Below, piece after piece: positions 52,948 to 62,310 of a DNA stretch of 64,000 bases. This DNA is from Flavobacterium weaverense (GTDB lineage Bacteria > Bacteroidota > Bacteroidia > Flavobacteriales > Flavobacteriaceae). Location of the stretch: the NCBI RefSeq assembly GCF_003688495.1, contig NZ_REFH01000008.1, forward strand, positions 62,001 through 126,000. Direction: 5' to 3'. A model generated the notes under the pieces. That model was not told the origin of the DNA. It saw nothing but the letters and a program-made list of their open reading frames with translations, and searched no databases. Numbering within the stretch: the stretch's first letter is position 1; the number at the start of each line of letters is the position of its first letter. The position numbers and the translations under genes are program-made.

Positions 52948-54795
52948 TTACTCTACAGTAACTGATTTTGCTAGATTACGTGGTTGATCCACATTACATC
53001 CGCGCATTACAGCAATATGATAGGATAAAAGCTGTAAAGGAATTGTAGTAATTAATGGTGATAAAGCATCTGATGTTTCAGGGATTTCAATAATGTAATC
53101 CGCTAATTCGCGTACTTGTGTATCTCCTTTAGTAACAACTGCAATAATCTTTCCGCTTCTAGATTTTATTTCTTGAATATTACTTACGATTTTATCGTAA
53201 TGTCCTTGCTTAGGTGCAATAACGATAACTGGCATATGTTCGTCAATTAATGCAATAGGTCCGTGCTTCATTTCTGCAGCAGGATATCCTTCAGCATGAA
53301 TATATGAAATTTCTTTTAATTTTAAAGCACCTTCTAAAGCTACTGGAAAATTATACCCTCTACCTAAATAAAGACAATTTGGTGCATCTTTAAAAACAGC
53401 AGCAATTTCTTTAGCTCTTTCATTTGTTTCCAAAGCTTCTTTCACTTTCTCAGGAATAATCTCTAATTCTTGTAGATAAGAATGAAATACAGAATTTGAC
53501 AACGTCCCTTTGGCTTTAGCCAAACGTAAAGCAATCATAGTCAAAACTGTAATTTGAGTTGTAAATGCTTTTGTCGAAGCAACACCAATTTCTGGTCCTG
53601 CATGAGTATAAGCTCCTGCATGTGTTTCTCTTGAAATAGAAGAACCTACTACATTACAAACTCCAAAAACGAAAGCTCCGTTTTCTTTTGCTAATTTTAT
53701 TGCAGCCATCGTATCAGCTGTTTCCCCTGATTGAGAAATAGCGATAACAACGTCTTTTCTATTTATAATTGGATTTCTATATCTAAATTCAGAAGCGTAT
53801 TCAACTTCAACAGGAATTCTTGCAAATTCTTCAAATATATATTCAGCTACTAATCCAGCATGCCATGAAGTTCCACACGCAACAATAATAATACGTTCCG
53901 CATTTAAAAACTTTTCTAAGTTATCTTCAATTCCTGCCATTTGGATTAGACCTTCATTAGCATGAAGTCTTCCACGGTACGTATCTTTTATAACGCTAGG
54001 TTGCTCATAAATCTCTTTCAACATAAAGTGATCGTATCCTCCTTTTTCAATTTGCTCCAAATTCATTTGAAGTTCTTGAATTGTAGGGTTAACCAAAGTA
54101 TCGTCTTGAATTTTACGAACTTTCATTTCTTTATGCAATCTAATATTTGCCATTTCACCGTCTTCTAAATATACAGCATTAGATGTATATTCTATAAATG
54201 GTGATGCATCAGAAGCAATAAAAAACTCTCCTTCACCAATACCAATTGCAAGCGGACTACCTAAACGTGCTGCTACAATTTCGTTTGGATTTTTTTTATC
54301 AAAAACTGCAATTGCATAAGCGCCTACAACTTGGTTTAAAGCTACTTGAACTGCTTTACCTAACTTTAGGTTATCTTTCTTTTGAACTTCTTCAATAAGA
54401 TTTACTAAAACTTCAGTATCAGTATCTGAATGAAAAACATAACCTCTACTTTTCAATTCTGCTTTTAAAGGAGCATAATTTTCAATAATTCCATTATGGA
54501 TAATTGCTAAATCACCTGAATTTGAAATATGTGGATGCGAATTCACATCGTTTGGAACACCATGTGTTGCCCAACGAGTATGTCCAATTCCTATAGTCCC
54601 ATTAAGCGTAATTTCTTTTTCAGCTCTTTCTTCAAGATCTGTAACTTTACCTTTAGCTTTAGCAACTTTCATATTTTGGCCATCGTACAGCATTACTCCC
54701 GCACTATCGTAACCTCTATATTCTAGTCTTTTTAATCCTTTTATTACTATAGGATATGCTTCCCTATATCCAATGTATCCAACGATTCCGCACAT
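52948..54795 (-). CDS. glmS: Glucosamine-fructose-6-phosphate aminotransferase (isomerising)
   Basis: Makes glucosamine 6-phosphate from fructose 6-phosphate and glutamine, the first step to UDP-GlcNAc for peptidoglycan and lipid A. At 615 residues it has full length. The N-terminal glutaminase starts MCGIVGYIGY (Cys nucleophile after Met removal) and contains TRWATHGVPNDVNSHPH; the isomerase half has two SIS domains with CGTSWHAGLVAEY, ISQSGETADTMAAI and the C-terminal CNVDQPRNLAKSVTVE signature. Third gene of a GT5-like/DUF4270/glmS operon; nine bases from the DUF4270 gene. Confidence 0.97.
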   Translation of the reverse strand: MCGIVGYIGYREAYPIVIKGLKRLEYRGYDSAGVMLYDGQNMKVAKAKGKVTDLEERAEKEITLNGTIGIGHTRWATHGVPNDVNSHPHISNSGDLAIIHNGIIENYAPLKAELKSRGYVFHSDTDTEVLVNLIEEVQKKDNLKLGKAVQVALNQVVGAYAIAVFDKKNPNEIVAARLGSPLAIGIGEGEFFIASDASPFIEYTSNAVYLEDGEMANIRLHKEMKVRKIQDDTLVNPTIQELQMNLEQIEKGGYDHFMLKEIYEQPSVIKDTYRGRLHANEGLIQMAGIEDNLEKFLNAERIIIVACGTSWHAGLVAEYIFEEFARIPVEVEYASEFRYRNPIINRKDVVIAISQSGETADTMAAIKLAKENGAFVFGVCNVVGSSISRETHAGAYTHAGPEIGVASTKAFTTQITVLTMIALRLAKAKGTLSNSVFHSYLQELEIIPEKVKEALETNERAKEIAAVFKDAPNCLYLGRGYNFPVALEGALKLKEISYIHAEGYPAAEMKHGPIALIDEHMPVIVIAPKQGHYDKIVSNIQEIKSRSGKIIAVVTKGDTQVRELADYIIEIPETSDALSPLITTIPLQLLSYHIAVMRGCNVDQPRNLAKSVTVE

Positions 54796-54804
54796 AAATT
54801 TGGT

Positions 54805-56469
54805 TTAATTTGGTTTTGTAAAATAAATCTCTAGTTTTAATCTCTTATCCGCTGGTACGGTAGATTTTCCGCTGTATAAAATAGTTCCTAAAGGATTCAT
54901 AACTGAAGCTTTTGGTGCTTGAGTTATAAAAGCATTTGGAGTTTTAACTTTGTATGAATTGATTTTCTCAATATCTTCAGTAACTACCAGACCTAATTTT
55001 ACATTAGTAGAATCTTTATTATTGATAAGATTTCTAATTTGGTTTGTTATTCTAATTTTATAAGTAGCTCCTCTTTTTGTGGTAGCATCTTTCTTGATAA
55101 TACCATCAAACAAAGCTTTTGAATTCTTTGGACTAGTACTGCTTGAAGTAGGATCTAATGTGTAATCCACAACTAAACGACTATTTGTATAGTCATAAAG
55201 ATAAATTCTTTGCGGCTCATAACTGCTAGACATTGCAGCAGCATCAATATGGAAAACTAAATTAGCTTCGTTAACTAATAATTTTTTACCACCGGCAGGG
55301 TTTCTCAAATCATCTAGTTCATCTGAAACACCATTTGGACCTGCAGTTACAACACCATTAGCATCGTATCCTTTTACATCTGTTTTATCAAATAATTGTA
55401 AAATTGCTACAGAACCCTGACCACCTTTTAAGAATAATTTATCATCTCCATCTACACTATTTCCAGTGCTAGGCAAAGCGTTATATGTCATACCGGTAGC
55501 GCTGTAATCATTTTTCAATAAGCTTACAGAATTTCCAGCCATGTCTAATACTAATGTTTTCTTCTCTCTTGTAGTAGCACTTCCAGTTGCAGACGCAACA
55601 TCCTCTTTATATATAATCGTTATTTTACCAGCTTTAAAATTAAGCATTGCTAAATTTCCTGCAGCACCAGCTGACTTTTCCATTTTGAAATAAAGTCCTC
55701 TAAAATAATTTTTGAAAACATCGTTAGACGCTAGTTTACCAGAATTTGCTGCATCAAGAATTCTAGTTTTAAAATAACCTTTATTCAAATTCAACTGCAT
55801 TCCTGGCGGAGTATATTTTGTGCTTTTTACAGATGTTATCGAATCAGTTGTTACCACAACATGCTCTGATGGGCTAAAGAAAAACTCATCATTTTGTGAC
55901 TTATCCGGACTATCGTTTAAAGGCGAACCAACTTTTAGACTATTAAACTCTGTATCTTGATCTGTAAAATATTTCTGTTGTTGTTTGAATGATTCAAGAG
56001 GATCAGCATCTCTCATGAAATAACCAGATTCATATACACTTAGTTTCATTTTTGCCATCTCTGGACCATAAATTGAATCTAAAACGTAAGTGTGACTGCC
56101 ATCTGCATTTGTCTTAGTTTTTGTGTCATCCGTAAAATAAGGGATTGTCAAAGTAACACTTTCAACAAAAGTTCTAGCACCTACAGCGCTAACAAACGTT
56201 GGTAAACTTAACTGCGTATTAAAATTTGCAGTGGTTTCACCAAAATTAGTACTACTATAAATACCTAGCGCATTAACTTCAAGATTGTTGGACTGAATAG
56301 GTCCTGTTTTTTGGTTGTAACCAAGAACGCTATAAGATGCTTTATTGAGATCAAAGTTATTTACTCCAATTAAATTTCCACCGATCTCATTGTAATCTTT
56401 ATCACAAGAAGTAAAAATTACAACAGTAGCAACTAGAAGAATTTTCTTAAAAAAAGAATTATTGTACAT
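54805..56469 (-). CDS. DUF4270-type lipoprotein
   Basis: A 554-residue lipoprotein of unknown function, named after DUF4270 from its overall look. It has a signal peptide with lipobox (VVIFTSC, then DKDYNEIGGNLIG, the conserved DxxEIG start of this family). The mature protein is beta-rich with conserved ESVTLTIPYF, a glycine-rich stretch LFLKGGQGSVAILQLF, and INNKDSTNVKLGLVVTEDI near the end. It is exported to the outer membrane or surface. It lies between a glycogen-synthase-like gene (20 bases) and glmS (nine bases), an operon I recall as conserved in flavobacteria, but the role is unknown. Confidence 0.85.
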   Translation of the reverse strand: MYNNSFFKKILLVATVVIFTSCDKDYNEIGGNLIGVNNFDLNKASYSVLGYNQKTGPIQSNNLEVNALGIYSSTNFGETTANFNTQLSLPTFVSAVGARTFVESVTLTIPYFTDDTKTKTNADGSHTYVLDSIYGPEMAKMKLSVYESGYFMRDADPLESFKQQQKYFTDQDTEFNSLKVGSPLNDSPDKSQNDEFFFSPSEHVVVTTDSITSVKSTKYTPPGMQLNLNKGYFKTRILDAANSGKLASNDVFKNYFRGLYFKMEKSAGAAGNLAMLNFKAGKITIIYKEDVASATGSATTREKKTLVLDMAGNSVSLLKNDYSATGMTYNALPSTGNSVDGDDKLFLKGGQGSVAILQLFDKTDVKGYDANGVVTAGPNGVSDELDDLRNPAGGKKLLVNEANLVFHIDAAAMSSSYEPQRIYLYDYTNSRLVVDYTLDPTSSSTSPKNSKALFDGIIKKDATTKRGATYKIRITNQIRNLINNKDSTNVKLGLVVTEDIEKINSYKVKTPNAFITQAPKASVMNPLGTILYSGKSTVPADKRLKLEIYFTKPN

Positions 56470-56489
56470 ATTTATTAAAAAAGTTTAAT

Positions 56490-57296
56490 TTAAAGAACTT
56501 CGTTTCTGTAGAAATTGGTATACGCTTCCGCGAATGCATCTTTCGGGGCGAAAGGTAAAAAAGGTTTTCCTGAAGATTCTATAAATTTTGTTAAACTTGA
56601 AGGGAGGTTTTCTGACGCAATAATCACAGCATCAGAATGATTGATGGTTGCTTTTATGATATTTTCATAGTTAGGCGTTTCTAAATCTGCGATAGCATCT
56701 ACAGGAACTCCATCAAACTTCACTTTATTAATCATTCCCTTATTCAAAGTCCCTTCAAATGAAGGAGCATAAACAGATGTAACGATTTTTGTTTCAGAGA
56801 ATAAAGCTTCATTTTTATAAAAATGCTTCATGTATATAGGTAACATAGCAGCCATCCATCCGTGAACATGAATAATATCTGGAACCCAGTTCAGTTTTTT
56901 AACGGTTTCAACGACACCTTTTGCAAAGAATATAGCGCGCTCATCGTTATCAGGAAACATCACACCTTCTTCATCAGTGAATGTAGCTTTCCTTTTAAAA
57001 TATTCATCATTGTCAATGAAATAAACTTGAATTCTCTCTTTTGGGATAGAAGCAACTTTGATAATCAATGGCATATCAAGGTCATTTACAACCAAATTCA
57101 TACCTGAAAGTCTAATTACTTCATGTAATTGATGTCTTCTCTCGTTAATATTTCCATACCTAGGCATAAAAATTCGAATCTGTCCGCCTTGGTCATTGAT
57201 CATTTTAGGAACGTCGTAAGACATTAAAGAAACCTCGTTTTCAGCGAGATAAGGCACCACTTCAGATGATACGTATAATATCCTCTTATCTTTCAT
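56490..57296 (-). CDS. Glycogen/starch synthase-like protein (N-terminal GT5 domain only)
   Basis: A 268-residue protein resembling the N-terminal Rossmann domain of glycogen synthase: KRILYVSSEVVPYLAENEVSLMSYDVPKMINDQGGQIRIFMPRYGNINERRHQLHEVIRLSG, FIDNDEYFKRK and PDIIHVHGWMAAMLPIYMKHFY are recognisable GT5 elements (the full enzyme is about 480 residues). The KxGGL motif for ADP-glucose reads AENEVSL here, so the catalytic Lys of that motif is not present, and the C-terminal domain is missing. The frame ends naturally with TNFYRNEVL. It may be a regulatory or diverged glycosyltransferase. First gene of the operon with DUF4270 and glmS; divergent from panC. Confidence 0.85.
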   Translation of the reverse strand: MKDKRILYVSSEVVPYLAENEVSLMSYDVPKMINDQGGQIRIFMPRYGNINERRHQLHEVIRLSGMNLVVNDLDMPLIIKVASIPKERIQVYFIDNDEYFKRKATFTDEEGVMFPDNDERAIFFAKGVVETVKKLNWVPDIIHVHGWMAAMLPIYMKHFYKNEALFSETKIVTSVYAPSFEGTLNKGMINKVKFDGVPVDAIADLETPNYENIIKATINHSDAVIIASENLPSSLTKFIESSGKPFLPFAPKDAFAEAYTNFYRNEVL

Positions 57297-57334
57297 ATTG
57301 TAATTTACTTAATTTATTGGCAATAAAAACCATG

Positions 57335-57367
57335 CAAAATTACAAAAATTTATGCAGTTATTAACAA
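57335..57367 (-). promoter_or_regulatory. Promoter of the GT5/DUF4270/glmS operon
   Basis: Minus-strand TTG (57365-57367), 22 bases, then TAATTTTG (57335-57342). It is back to back with the panC -7 element at 57374. Confidence 0.6.
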
Positions 57368-57373
57368 AAATAG

Positions 57374-57381
57374 TAAGTTTG
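57374..57381 (+). promoter_or_regulatory. panC -7 element
   Basis: TAAGTTTG, 23 bases before the panC ATG; the leader would be about 16-18 bases. Confidence 0.6.
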
Positions 57382-57404
57382 CAGTTAATTTTAATAATAC
57401 TGCC

Positions 57405-58253
57405 ATGCCTATTTTCTACGGAAAAGCATCTTTAATGGAACATCTTAAATCCATAAAAACAGCCCAATCAACAATTGGATTTGTTCCCACTATGGGTGCT
57501 TTGCATCAAGGTCATCTGGCTTTAATGCAAAAATCCTTGTCAGAAAATAACACTACTGTGGTAAGTATATTTGTAAATCCTACGCAATTTAATAATGCTG
57601 AAGATTTAGCTAAATATCCAAGAACGCTAGAAGCAGATGTTAAAAAACTGGACAATTTAGACCCGAAAATTGTTTTATACGCGCCTTCTGTAGATGATAT
57701 TTATGAAGGAAACGTAGAATCACAAAGCTTTAACTTTGATGGCTTAGAAAACCAAATGGAAGGCAAGTTTAGACCTGGGCATTTTGATGGTGTTGGTACG
57801 ATTGTTAAGCGACTTTTTGAAATTGTAGAGCCAACAAATGCTTATTTTGGAGAAAAAGATTTCCAACAATTGCAAATTGTAAAGAAAATGGTTTCTAAAA
57901 ATGGATTGAAAGTAAACATCATTGGATGTCCTATTCATAGAGAATCCAATCATCTTGCTATGAGTTCGAGAAACGAAAGATTATCAGCAAATGAAAGAGA
58001 TGAAGCAGCAATTATATTCCAAATATTAAGCACTGTAAAAGAGAAATTCCCAAAAGAGAGCACAGCGAAGATTTCAGAATGGGTTCAGAAAAATTTAGAA
58101 AAAAATCCTAATTTTGCTTTAGAATATTTCACTATAGCTGATGAAGCAACTTTACTGTCCTGTTCTAGAAAAGACAAGAATAAAAAATATCGTGCTTTTA
58201 TTGCGGTATTAATTAACAATATTCGTCTGATTGATACTATTTCATTAAATTAA
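57405..58253 (+). CDS. panC: Pantothenate synthetase
   Basis: Joins pantoate and beta-alanine with ATP; 282 residues. Motifs: [18 protein letters not shown] with the HxGH-type ATP motif, [51 protein letters not shown] and MSSRNERLS (the KMSKS-like loop). The end of panC is 14 bases before panD, so the two pantothenate genes are cotranscribed. Confidence 0.97.
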   Translation: MPIFYGKASLMEHLKSIKTAQSTIGFVPTMGALHQGHLALMQKSLSENNTTVVSIFVNPTQFNNAEDLAKYPRTLEADVKKLDNLDPKIVLYAPSVDDIYEGNVESQSFNFDGLENQMEGKFRPGHFDGVGTIVKRLFEIVEPTNAYFGEKDFQQLQIVKKMVSKNGLKVNIIGCPIHRESNHLAMSSRNERLSANERDEAAIIFQILSTVKEKFPKESTAKISEWVQKNLEKNPNFALEYFTIADEATLLSCSRKDKNKKYRAFIAVLINNIRLIDTISLN

Positions 58254-58267
58254 TTTACTTTTGTGCC

Positions 58268-58618
58268 ATGCAAATTCAAGTTTTAAAATCAAAAATACAC
58301 CGCGTTAAAGTAACTGGAGCCGATTTAAATTATATCGGAAGTATTACTATTGACGAGTCATTATTAGACGCTTCAAACATTATTGAAGGCGAGAAAGTTT
58401 CTATCGTAAACATCAATAATGGAGAACGTTTTGAAACGTATGCTATTAAAGGCGCGAAAAATTCAGGAACAATCACGTTAAATGGTCCTGCAGCACGAAA
58501 AGTTCAAAAAGATGACATTATTATAATCATCTCCTATGCAACACTAGAATTTGAAGAAGCAAAATCTTTTAAACCATGGATTATTTTTCCAAATGAAAAT
58601 GACAATTCACTAACATAA
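58268..58618 (+). CDS. panD: Aspartate 1-decarboxylase (pyruvoyl enzyme)
   Basis: Makes beta-alanine from aspartate for panC. The 116-residue precursor has the self-cleavage site Gly24-Ser25 in [10 protein letters not shown]; Ser25 becomes the pyruvoyl group. Other conserved parts are [24 protein letters not shown] and [26 protein letters not shown]. Confidence 0.97.
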   Translation: MQIQVLKSKIHRVKVTGADLNYIGSITIDESLLDASNIIEGEKVSIVNINNGERFETYAIKGAKNSGTITLNGPAARKVQKDDIIIIISYATLEFEEAKSFKPWIIFPNENDNSLT

Positions 58619-58636
58619 AATAAAATTTTCAATCAT

Positions 58637-58672
58637 TGAAAGCCACTCCTCAACAGAGTGGCTTTCACTTTT
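58637..58672 (+). terminator. Terminator of panCD
   Basis: Perfect 12-bp inverted repeat TGAAAGCCACTC/GAGTGGCTTTCA and a following CTTTTT. Confidence 0.85.
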
Positions 58673-58745
58673 TAAGAAGTTTTTACTGTTTTTAAGAAGC
58701 TGTAGAATTTAAGAAACAATGTTTTTTTACAAGCGTACTTTACTG

Positions 58746-58753
58746 TAAATTTG
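58746..58753 (+). promoter_or_regulatory. radA -7 element
   Basis: TAAATTTG, 23 bases before the radA ATG. Confidence 0.6.
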
Positions 58754-58776
58754 AATTCAATATTATTCCAACATCA

Positions 58777-60138
58777 ATGTCAAAAGTAAAAACAACTTTT
58801 TTTTGCCAAAATTGTGGCGCACAATATGCCAAATGGCAAGGACAATGTAACTCTTGCAAGGAATGGAATACCATCGCCGAAGAGATTATTCAGAAGCAAG
58901 AAAAAGCAGCTTGGAAAAGTGAACCGAGTTCAAGCAGCAAAGCTCCAAAGCCTTTACGAATTGACGAAATAGATTCTGCTCAAGAAATACGAATGGACAC
59001 TACTGATGCCGAATTAAATCGAGTTTTAGGTGGCGGAATTGTTCCTGGATCGTTAATACTTTTAGGTGGAGAACCTGGAATTGGAAAAAGCACATTATTA
59101 CTCCAAGTTTCATTAAAGCTTCCGTACAAAACTTTATATGTTTCAGGCGAAGAAAGCCAAAAGCAAATAAAAATGCGTGCAGAACGAATTACTCCTAGCA
59201 GTGAGAACTGTTATATTCTAACGGAAACAAAAACGCAGAATATTTTTAAACAAATAGAAGCAATTCAACCTGAAATTGTAATCATCGATTCGATACAAAC
59301 TTTACATACGGATTACATCGAATCTACTGCAGGAAGTATTTCACAAATTAGAGAAACTACTGCAGAACTTATAAAATTTGCGAAGGAAACTAATATTCCA
59401 GTTATTCTTATTGGACATATCACAAAAGATGGGAATATTGCCGGTCCAAAGATACTAGAACACATGGTAGATACTGTTCTTCAGTTTGAAGGCGATAGAA
59501 ATCATGTTTATAGAATATTGCGTTCTTTAAAAAACCGCTTTGGTTCTACTGCCGAAATCGGAATTTACGAAATGCTCGGAAGTGGATTACGCGAGGTTTC
59601 TAATCCTTCAGAAATATTAATTTCGCACAAAGACGAAGAATTATCAGGAACTGCAATCGCATCAACTCTAGAAGGAATGAGACCGTTAATGATCGAAATC
59701 CAAGCCTTAGTGAGCACGGCAGTTTACGGAACACCGCAACGAAGTACTACAGGTTACAATGCAAAAAGATTAAACATGATATTAGCCGTTCTTGAAAAAA
59801 GGGCTGGTTTTAGGCTTGGCGCCAAAGATGTATTCCTGAACGTAACAGGAGGAATTTCAGTCGATGATCCTGCTATAGACTTAGCTGTTGTTGCGGCCAT
59901 ATTATCCTCAAATGAAGATATAGCAGTGAACAAAGATTTCTGTTTTGCAGGTGAAGTGGGACTTTCGGGCGAGATACGACCTGTAAACCGCGTAGACCAA
60001 CGTATTCAGGAAGCAGAAAAACTAGGATTTTCTACCATTTATGTTTCTAAATACAATAAGATTGCAACAAAGAGTACCGGGATAACGGTTCGTTTAGTTG
60101 CGAAAATTGAAGATGTAGCCGCTGAATTATTTGGATAA
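58777..60138 (+). CDS. radA: DNA repair protein RadA
   Basis: A DnaB/RecA-like ATPase that drives branch migration in recombination; 453 residues. Order: zinc finger CQNCGAQYAKWQGQCNSC (residues 9-26), RecA-like ATPase with Walker A GGEPGIGKSTLLL, the RadA signature LKNRFGSTAEIGIYEM, and the C-terminal Lon-protease-like domain (VNVTGGISVDDPAIDLAVVAAILSS, GEVGLSGEIRPVNR). It is full length and alone between panCD and the transglycosylase gene. Confidence 0.97.
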   Translation: MSKVKTTFFCQNCGAQYAKWQGQCNSCKEWNTIAEEIIQKQEKAAWKSEPSSSSKAPKPLRIDEIDSAQEIRMDTTDAELNRVLGGGIVPGSLILLGGEPGIGKSTLLLQVSLKLPYKTLYVSGEESQKQIKMRAERITPSSENCYILTETKTQNIFKQIEAIQPEIVIIDSIQTLHTDYIESTAGSISQIRETTAELIKFAKETNIPVILIGHITKDGNIAGPKILEHMVDTVLQFEGDRNHVYRILRSLKNRFGSTAEIGIYEMLGSGLREVSNPSEILISHKDEELSGTAIASTLEGMRPLMIEIQALVSTAVYGTPQRSTTGYNAKRLNMILAVLEKRAGFRLGAKDVFLNVTGGISVDDPAIDLAVVAAILSSNEDIAVNKDFCFAGEVGLSGEIRPVNRVDQRIQEAEKLGFSTIYVSKYNKIATKSTGITVRLVAKIEDVAAELFG

Positions 60139-60290
60139 AAAAATTGTTTATTTATCATTTATGTAAAGTCTAGCATTAGATATTGTTGCACGTTACATTT
60201 ACCTTTTCACTAAACTGACCTCACTTAAATTAGATGATCTTTTATCTAACTTTTAAAGAATAAACCCGTTACAAAAACGTTTCATAATTA

Positions 60291-62252
60291 ATGAAATCTA
60301 CAAAAAATAAAATATTTTTAATCCTAAAGATACTTTTGATATTAGTAGCTGTGATTGCAGTAGCTTTTTATTTTTTTAGAGATGCACTTTTAAAACAAGC
60401 AATTGCAAAAGCAACAGTAAAAATAGAGTTAGAATACGATAGTGATTTAACGATTAAGGAAGCTGTTTTTGAAGGTTTTTCAGGTATAAGTCTAAACGAG
60501 ATAACACTTACTCCGCGAAATTTAGACACTTTAATAACTATCCAGAAAATGAGAACGAGCGTTAATATTTGGCAATTAGCGCTTGGTGAAGTTCAATTAG
60601 GCACATTAGAAATTAAAAATGGAAAAGTACAACTAACACAAAAAGGTAAAATAAAAAACTTTGCAGCTTTTCTAAAAAAGGATAAAAACGAATCAAAAAG
60701 CACTGATAAAAAAGACTACGCTGCTTTTGCCTATCGAATTATTACAAAGGTGCTAAATCTGGTCCCTACAGATATGGACGTTGAAAATCTGAGTTTTAAA
60801 TTAGATGATAATGGCAAAAAAGCAACTATAGACATTAAAAAATTAGTACTATTAAACAAAGTGCTCGAAACTTCAATAGATGTACAGACCAATACTTTTG
60901 CGCAGCGCTGGAAAATAAAAGGCTTTGCTGATCCAAGAAATAAGAAAGCAGATGTTCGTTTTTTTAATCTTGATACTGGCGCGATTAAAGTTCCCTATTT
61001 TGATGAGCGTTATAATCTTATCTCGAGCTTTGACTCCATCCGTCTGAACATTGATAATATTGATAAAAGTGGTGGAGAACTGCATCTTGATGGCTTTGCT
61101 TCAATTGCCAACTTAAAAATAAATCATCCTAAAATTGCAAGAAAAGATGTGGTTATAAAAAACGCGCGTTTTGATTATCGCTTCTTGTTAGGATCAAACT
61201 TTATTTCTATTGATAGTAGCTCCACGATCCAGCTCAATAAAATTAAACTCTATCCTTATTTGTCCTATGACAATGAAAAAGATACTGTTTACAGACTCAA
61301 AGTAGCGTTACCGAAAATGGCAGCACAAGATTTTATTTCTTCTTTACCAGACGGTCTTTTCACAAATTTCCAAGGAATGGAAGCGGCAGGAATTTTCGAT
61401 TATAAATTAGATTTCAAATACAATGTTAATAAACCTAATGACTTAGTTTTTGATAGTAATCTCAAGAAAGAAAACTTAAAAATCACAAAATATGGAAAAG
61501 CGAATCTAAACAAACTAAATGGTGAATTTATATATCGTGCCATTATAAAAGATGTTCTACAACGTCCAGTATTAGTTGGAAATGCCAATCCAAATTTTAC
61601 ACCGCTCGAGCAGATTTCACCCTATTTGAGAAAGAGCGTCTTAACCACCGAAGATCCATCCTTCTTTTCTCATCGTGGTTTTATAAACGAGGCATTCAAA
61701 CAATCAATTGTAAAGAATATAAAAACGAAAAAGTTTTCGCGCGGTGCCAGTACCATAAGTATGCAATTAGTAAAAAACGTATTTCTAACTAGAGAAAAAA
61801 CATTGTCTCGAAAACTTGAGGAAATTCTATTAGTTTACATTCTAGAAAACAATCGAATAGCCAGCAAAGAGAGAATGTTAGAAGTATATTTTAATATTAT
61901 CGAATGGGGACCTAATATTTATGGAATAGGTGAAGCGAGCCAGTTTTACTTCCAAAAAAGACCTTCAGAATTAGACCTAAAAGAATGTCTTTATCTTGCT
62001 AGAATTATACCAAGTCCAAAAAAGTTTATGTATCAATTTAATGATCAAGGGAACTTGAGAGATTTTGCATTGCAACAAGAAAATTTTCTAACTAATATTA
62101 TGACTAAAAGAGGATTGTTGACTGTTGACGATACTATTTACAAGCAACATACATTACATATTTCTGGTCCAGCAAAATCGTATCTTAGATTAAAAGTCAA
62201 AGATTCAACAGAAATTGATTCCATACCTTCAATAAGTGAGTTTGAATTGTAA
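60291..62252 (+). CDS. AsmA-like protein with C-terminal GT51 transglycosylase domain
   Basis: A 653-residue envelope protein. It starts with a membrane anchor (IFLILKILLILVAVIAVAFYFF), then about 400 residues of beta-rich sequence resembling AsmA/DUF-type periplasmic modules (IKEAVFEGFSGISLNEITLTPRN, LRTSVNIWQLALGEVQLGTLEI). Residues about 440-600 are a GT51 peptidoglycan glycosyltransferase: motif 1 TTEDPSFFSHRGF (Glu454), motif 2 RGASTISMQLVKNVFL, motif 3 RKLEEILLVYILE, motif 4 MLEVYFNIIEWGPNIYGIGEAS. No transpeptidase domain follows. The order, with the transglycosylase at the C-terminal end of a long module, differs from class A PBPs. Confidence 0.88.
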   Translation: MKSTKNKIFLILKILLILVAVIAVAFYFFRDALLKQAIAKATVKIELEYDSDLTIKEAVFEGFSGISLNEITLTPRNLDTLITIQKMRTSVNIWQLALGEVQLGTLEIKNGKVQLTQKGKIKNFAAFLKKDKNESKSTDKKDYAAFAYRIITKVLNLVPTDMDVENLSFKLDDNGKKATIDIKKLVLLNKVLETSIDVQTNTFAQRWKIKGFADPRNKKADVRFFNLDTGAIKVPYFDERYNLISSFDSIRLNIDNIDKSGGELHLDGFASIANLKINHPKIARKDVVIKNARFDYRFLLGSNFISIDSSSTIQLNKIKLYPYLSYDNEKDTVYRLKVALPKMAAQDFISSLPDGLFTNFQGMEAAGIFDYKLDFKYNVNKPNDLVFDSNLKKENLKITKYGKANLNKLNGEFIYRAIIKDVLQRPVLVGNANPNFTPLEQISPYLRKSVLTTEDPSFFSHRGFINEAFKQSIVKNIKTKKFSRGASTISMQLVKNVFLTREKTLSRKLEEILLVYILENNRIASKERMLEVYFNIIEWGPNIYGIGEASQFYFQKRPSELDLKECLYLARIIPSPKKFMYQFNDQGNLRDFALQQENFLTNIMTKRGLLTVDDTIYKQHTLHISGPAKSYLRLKVKDSTEIDSIPSISEFEL

Positions 62253-62256
62253 AAAT

Positions 62257-62291
62257 AAAGCCTGATAAAATAAAATTTCTATCAGGCTTTT
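62257..62291. terminator. Bidirectional terminator between the transglycosylase and the aldo/keto reductase
   Basis: 11-bp inverted repeat AAAGCCTGATA/TATCAGGCTTT with T-rich flanks on both strands. Confidence 0.8.
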
Positions 62292-62310
62292 GTATAATTA
62301 TAGAATAAAA

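Noticed and set aside
56490..57296. Glycogen-synthase-like gene as a truncated pseudogene
   Set aside because: No remnant of the missing half lies downstream: the DUF4270 gene starts 20 bases later, the frame is clean and the gene heads a tight operon. I believe the short form is usual in relatives.
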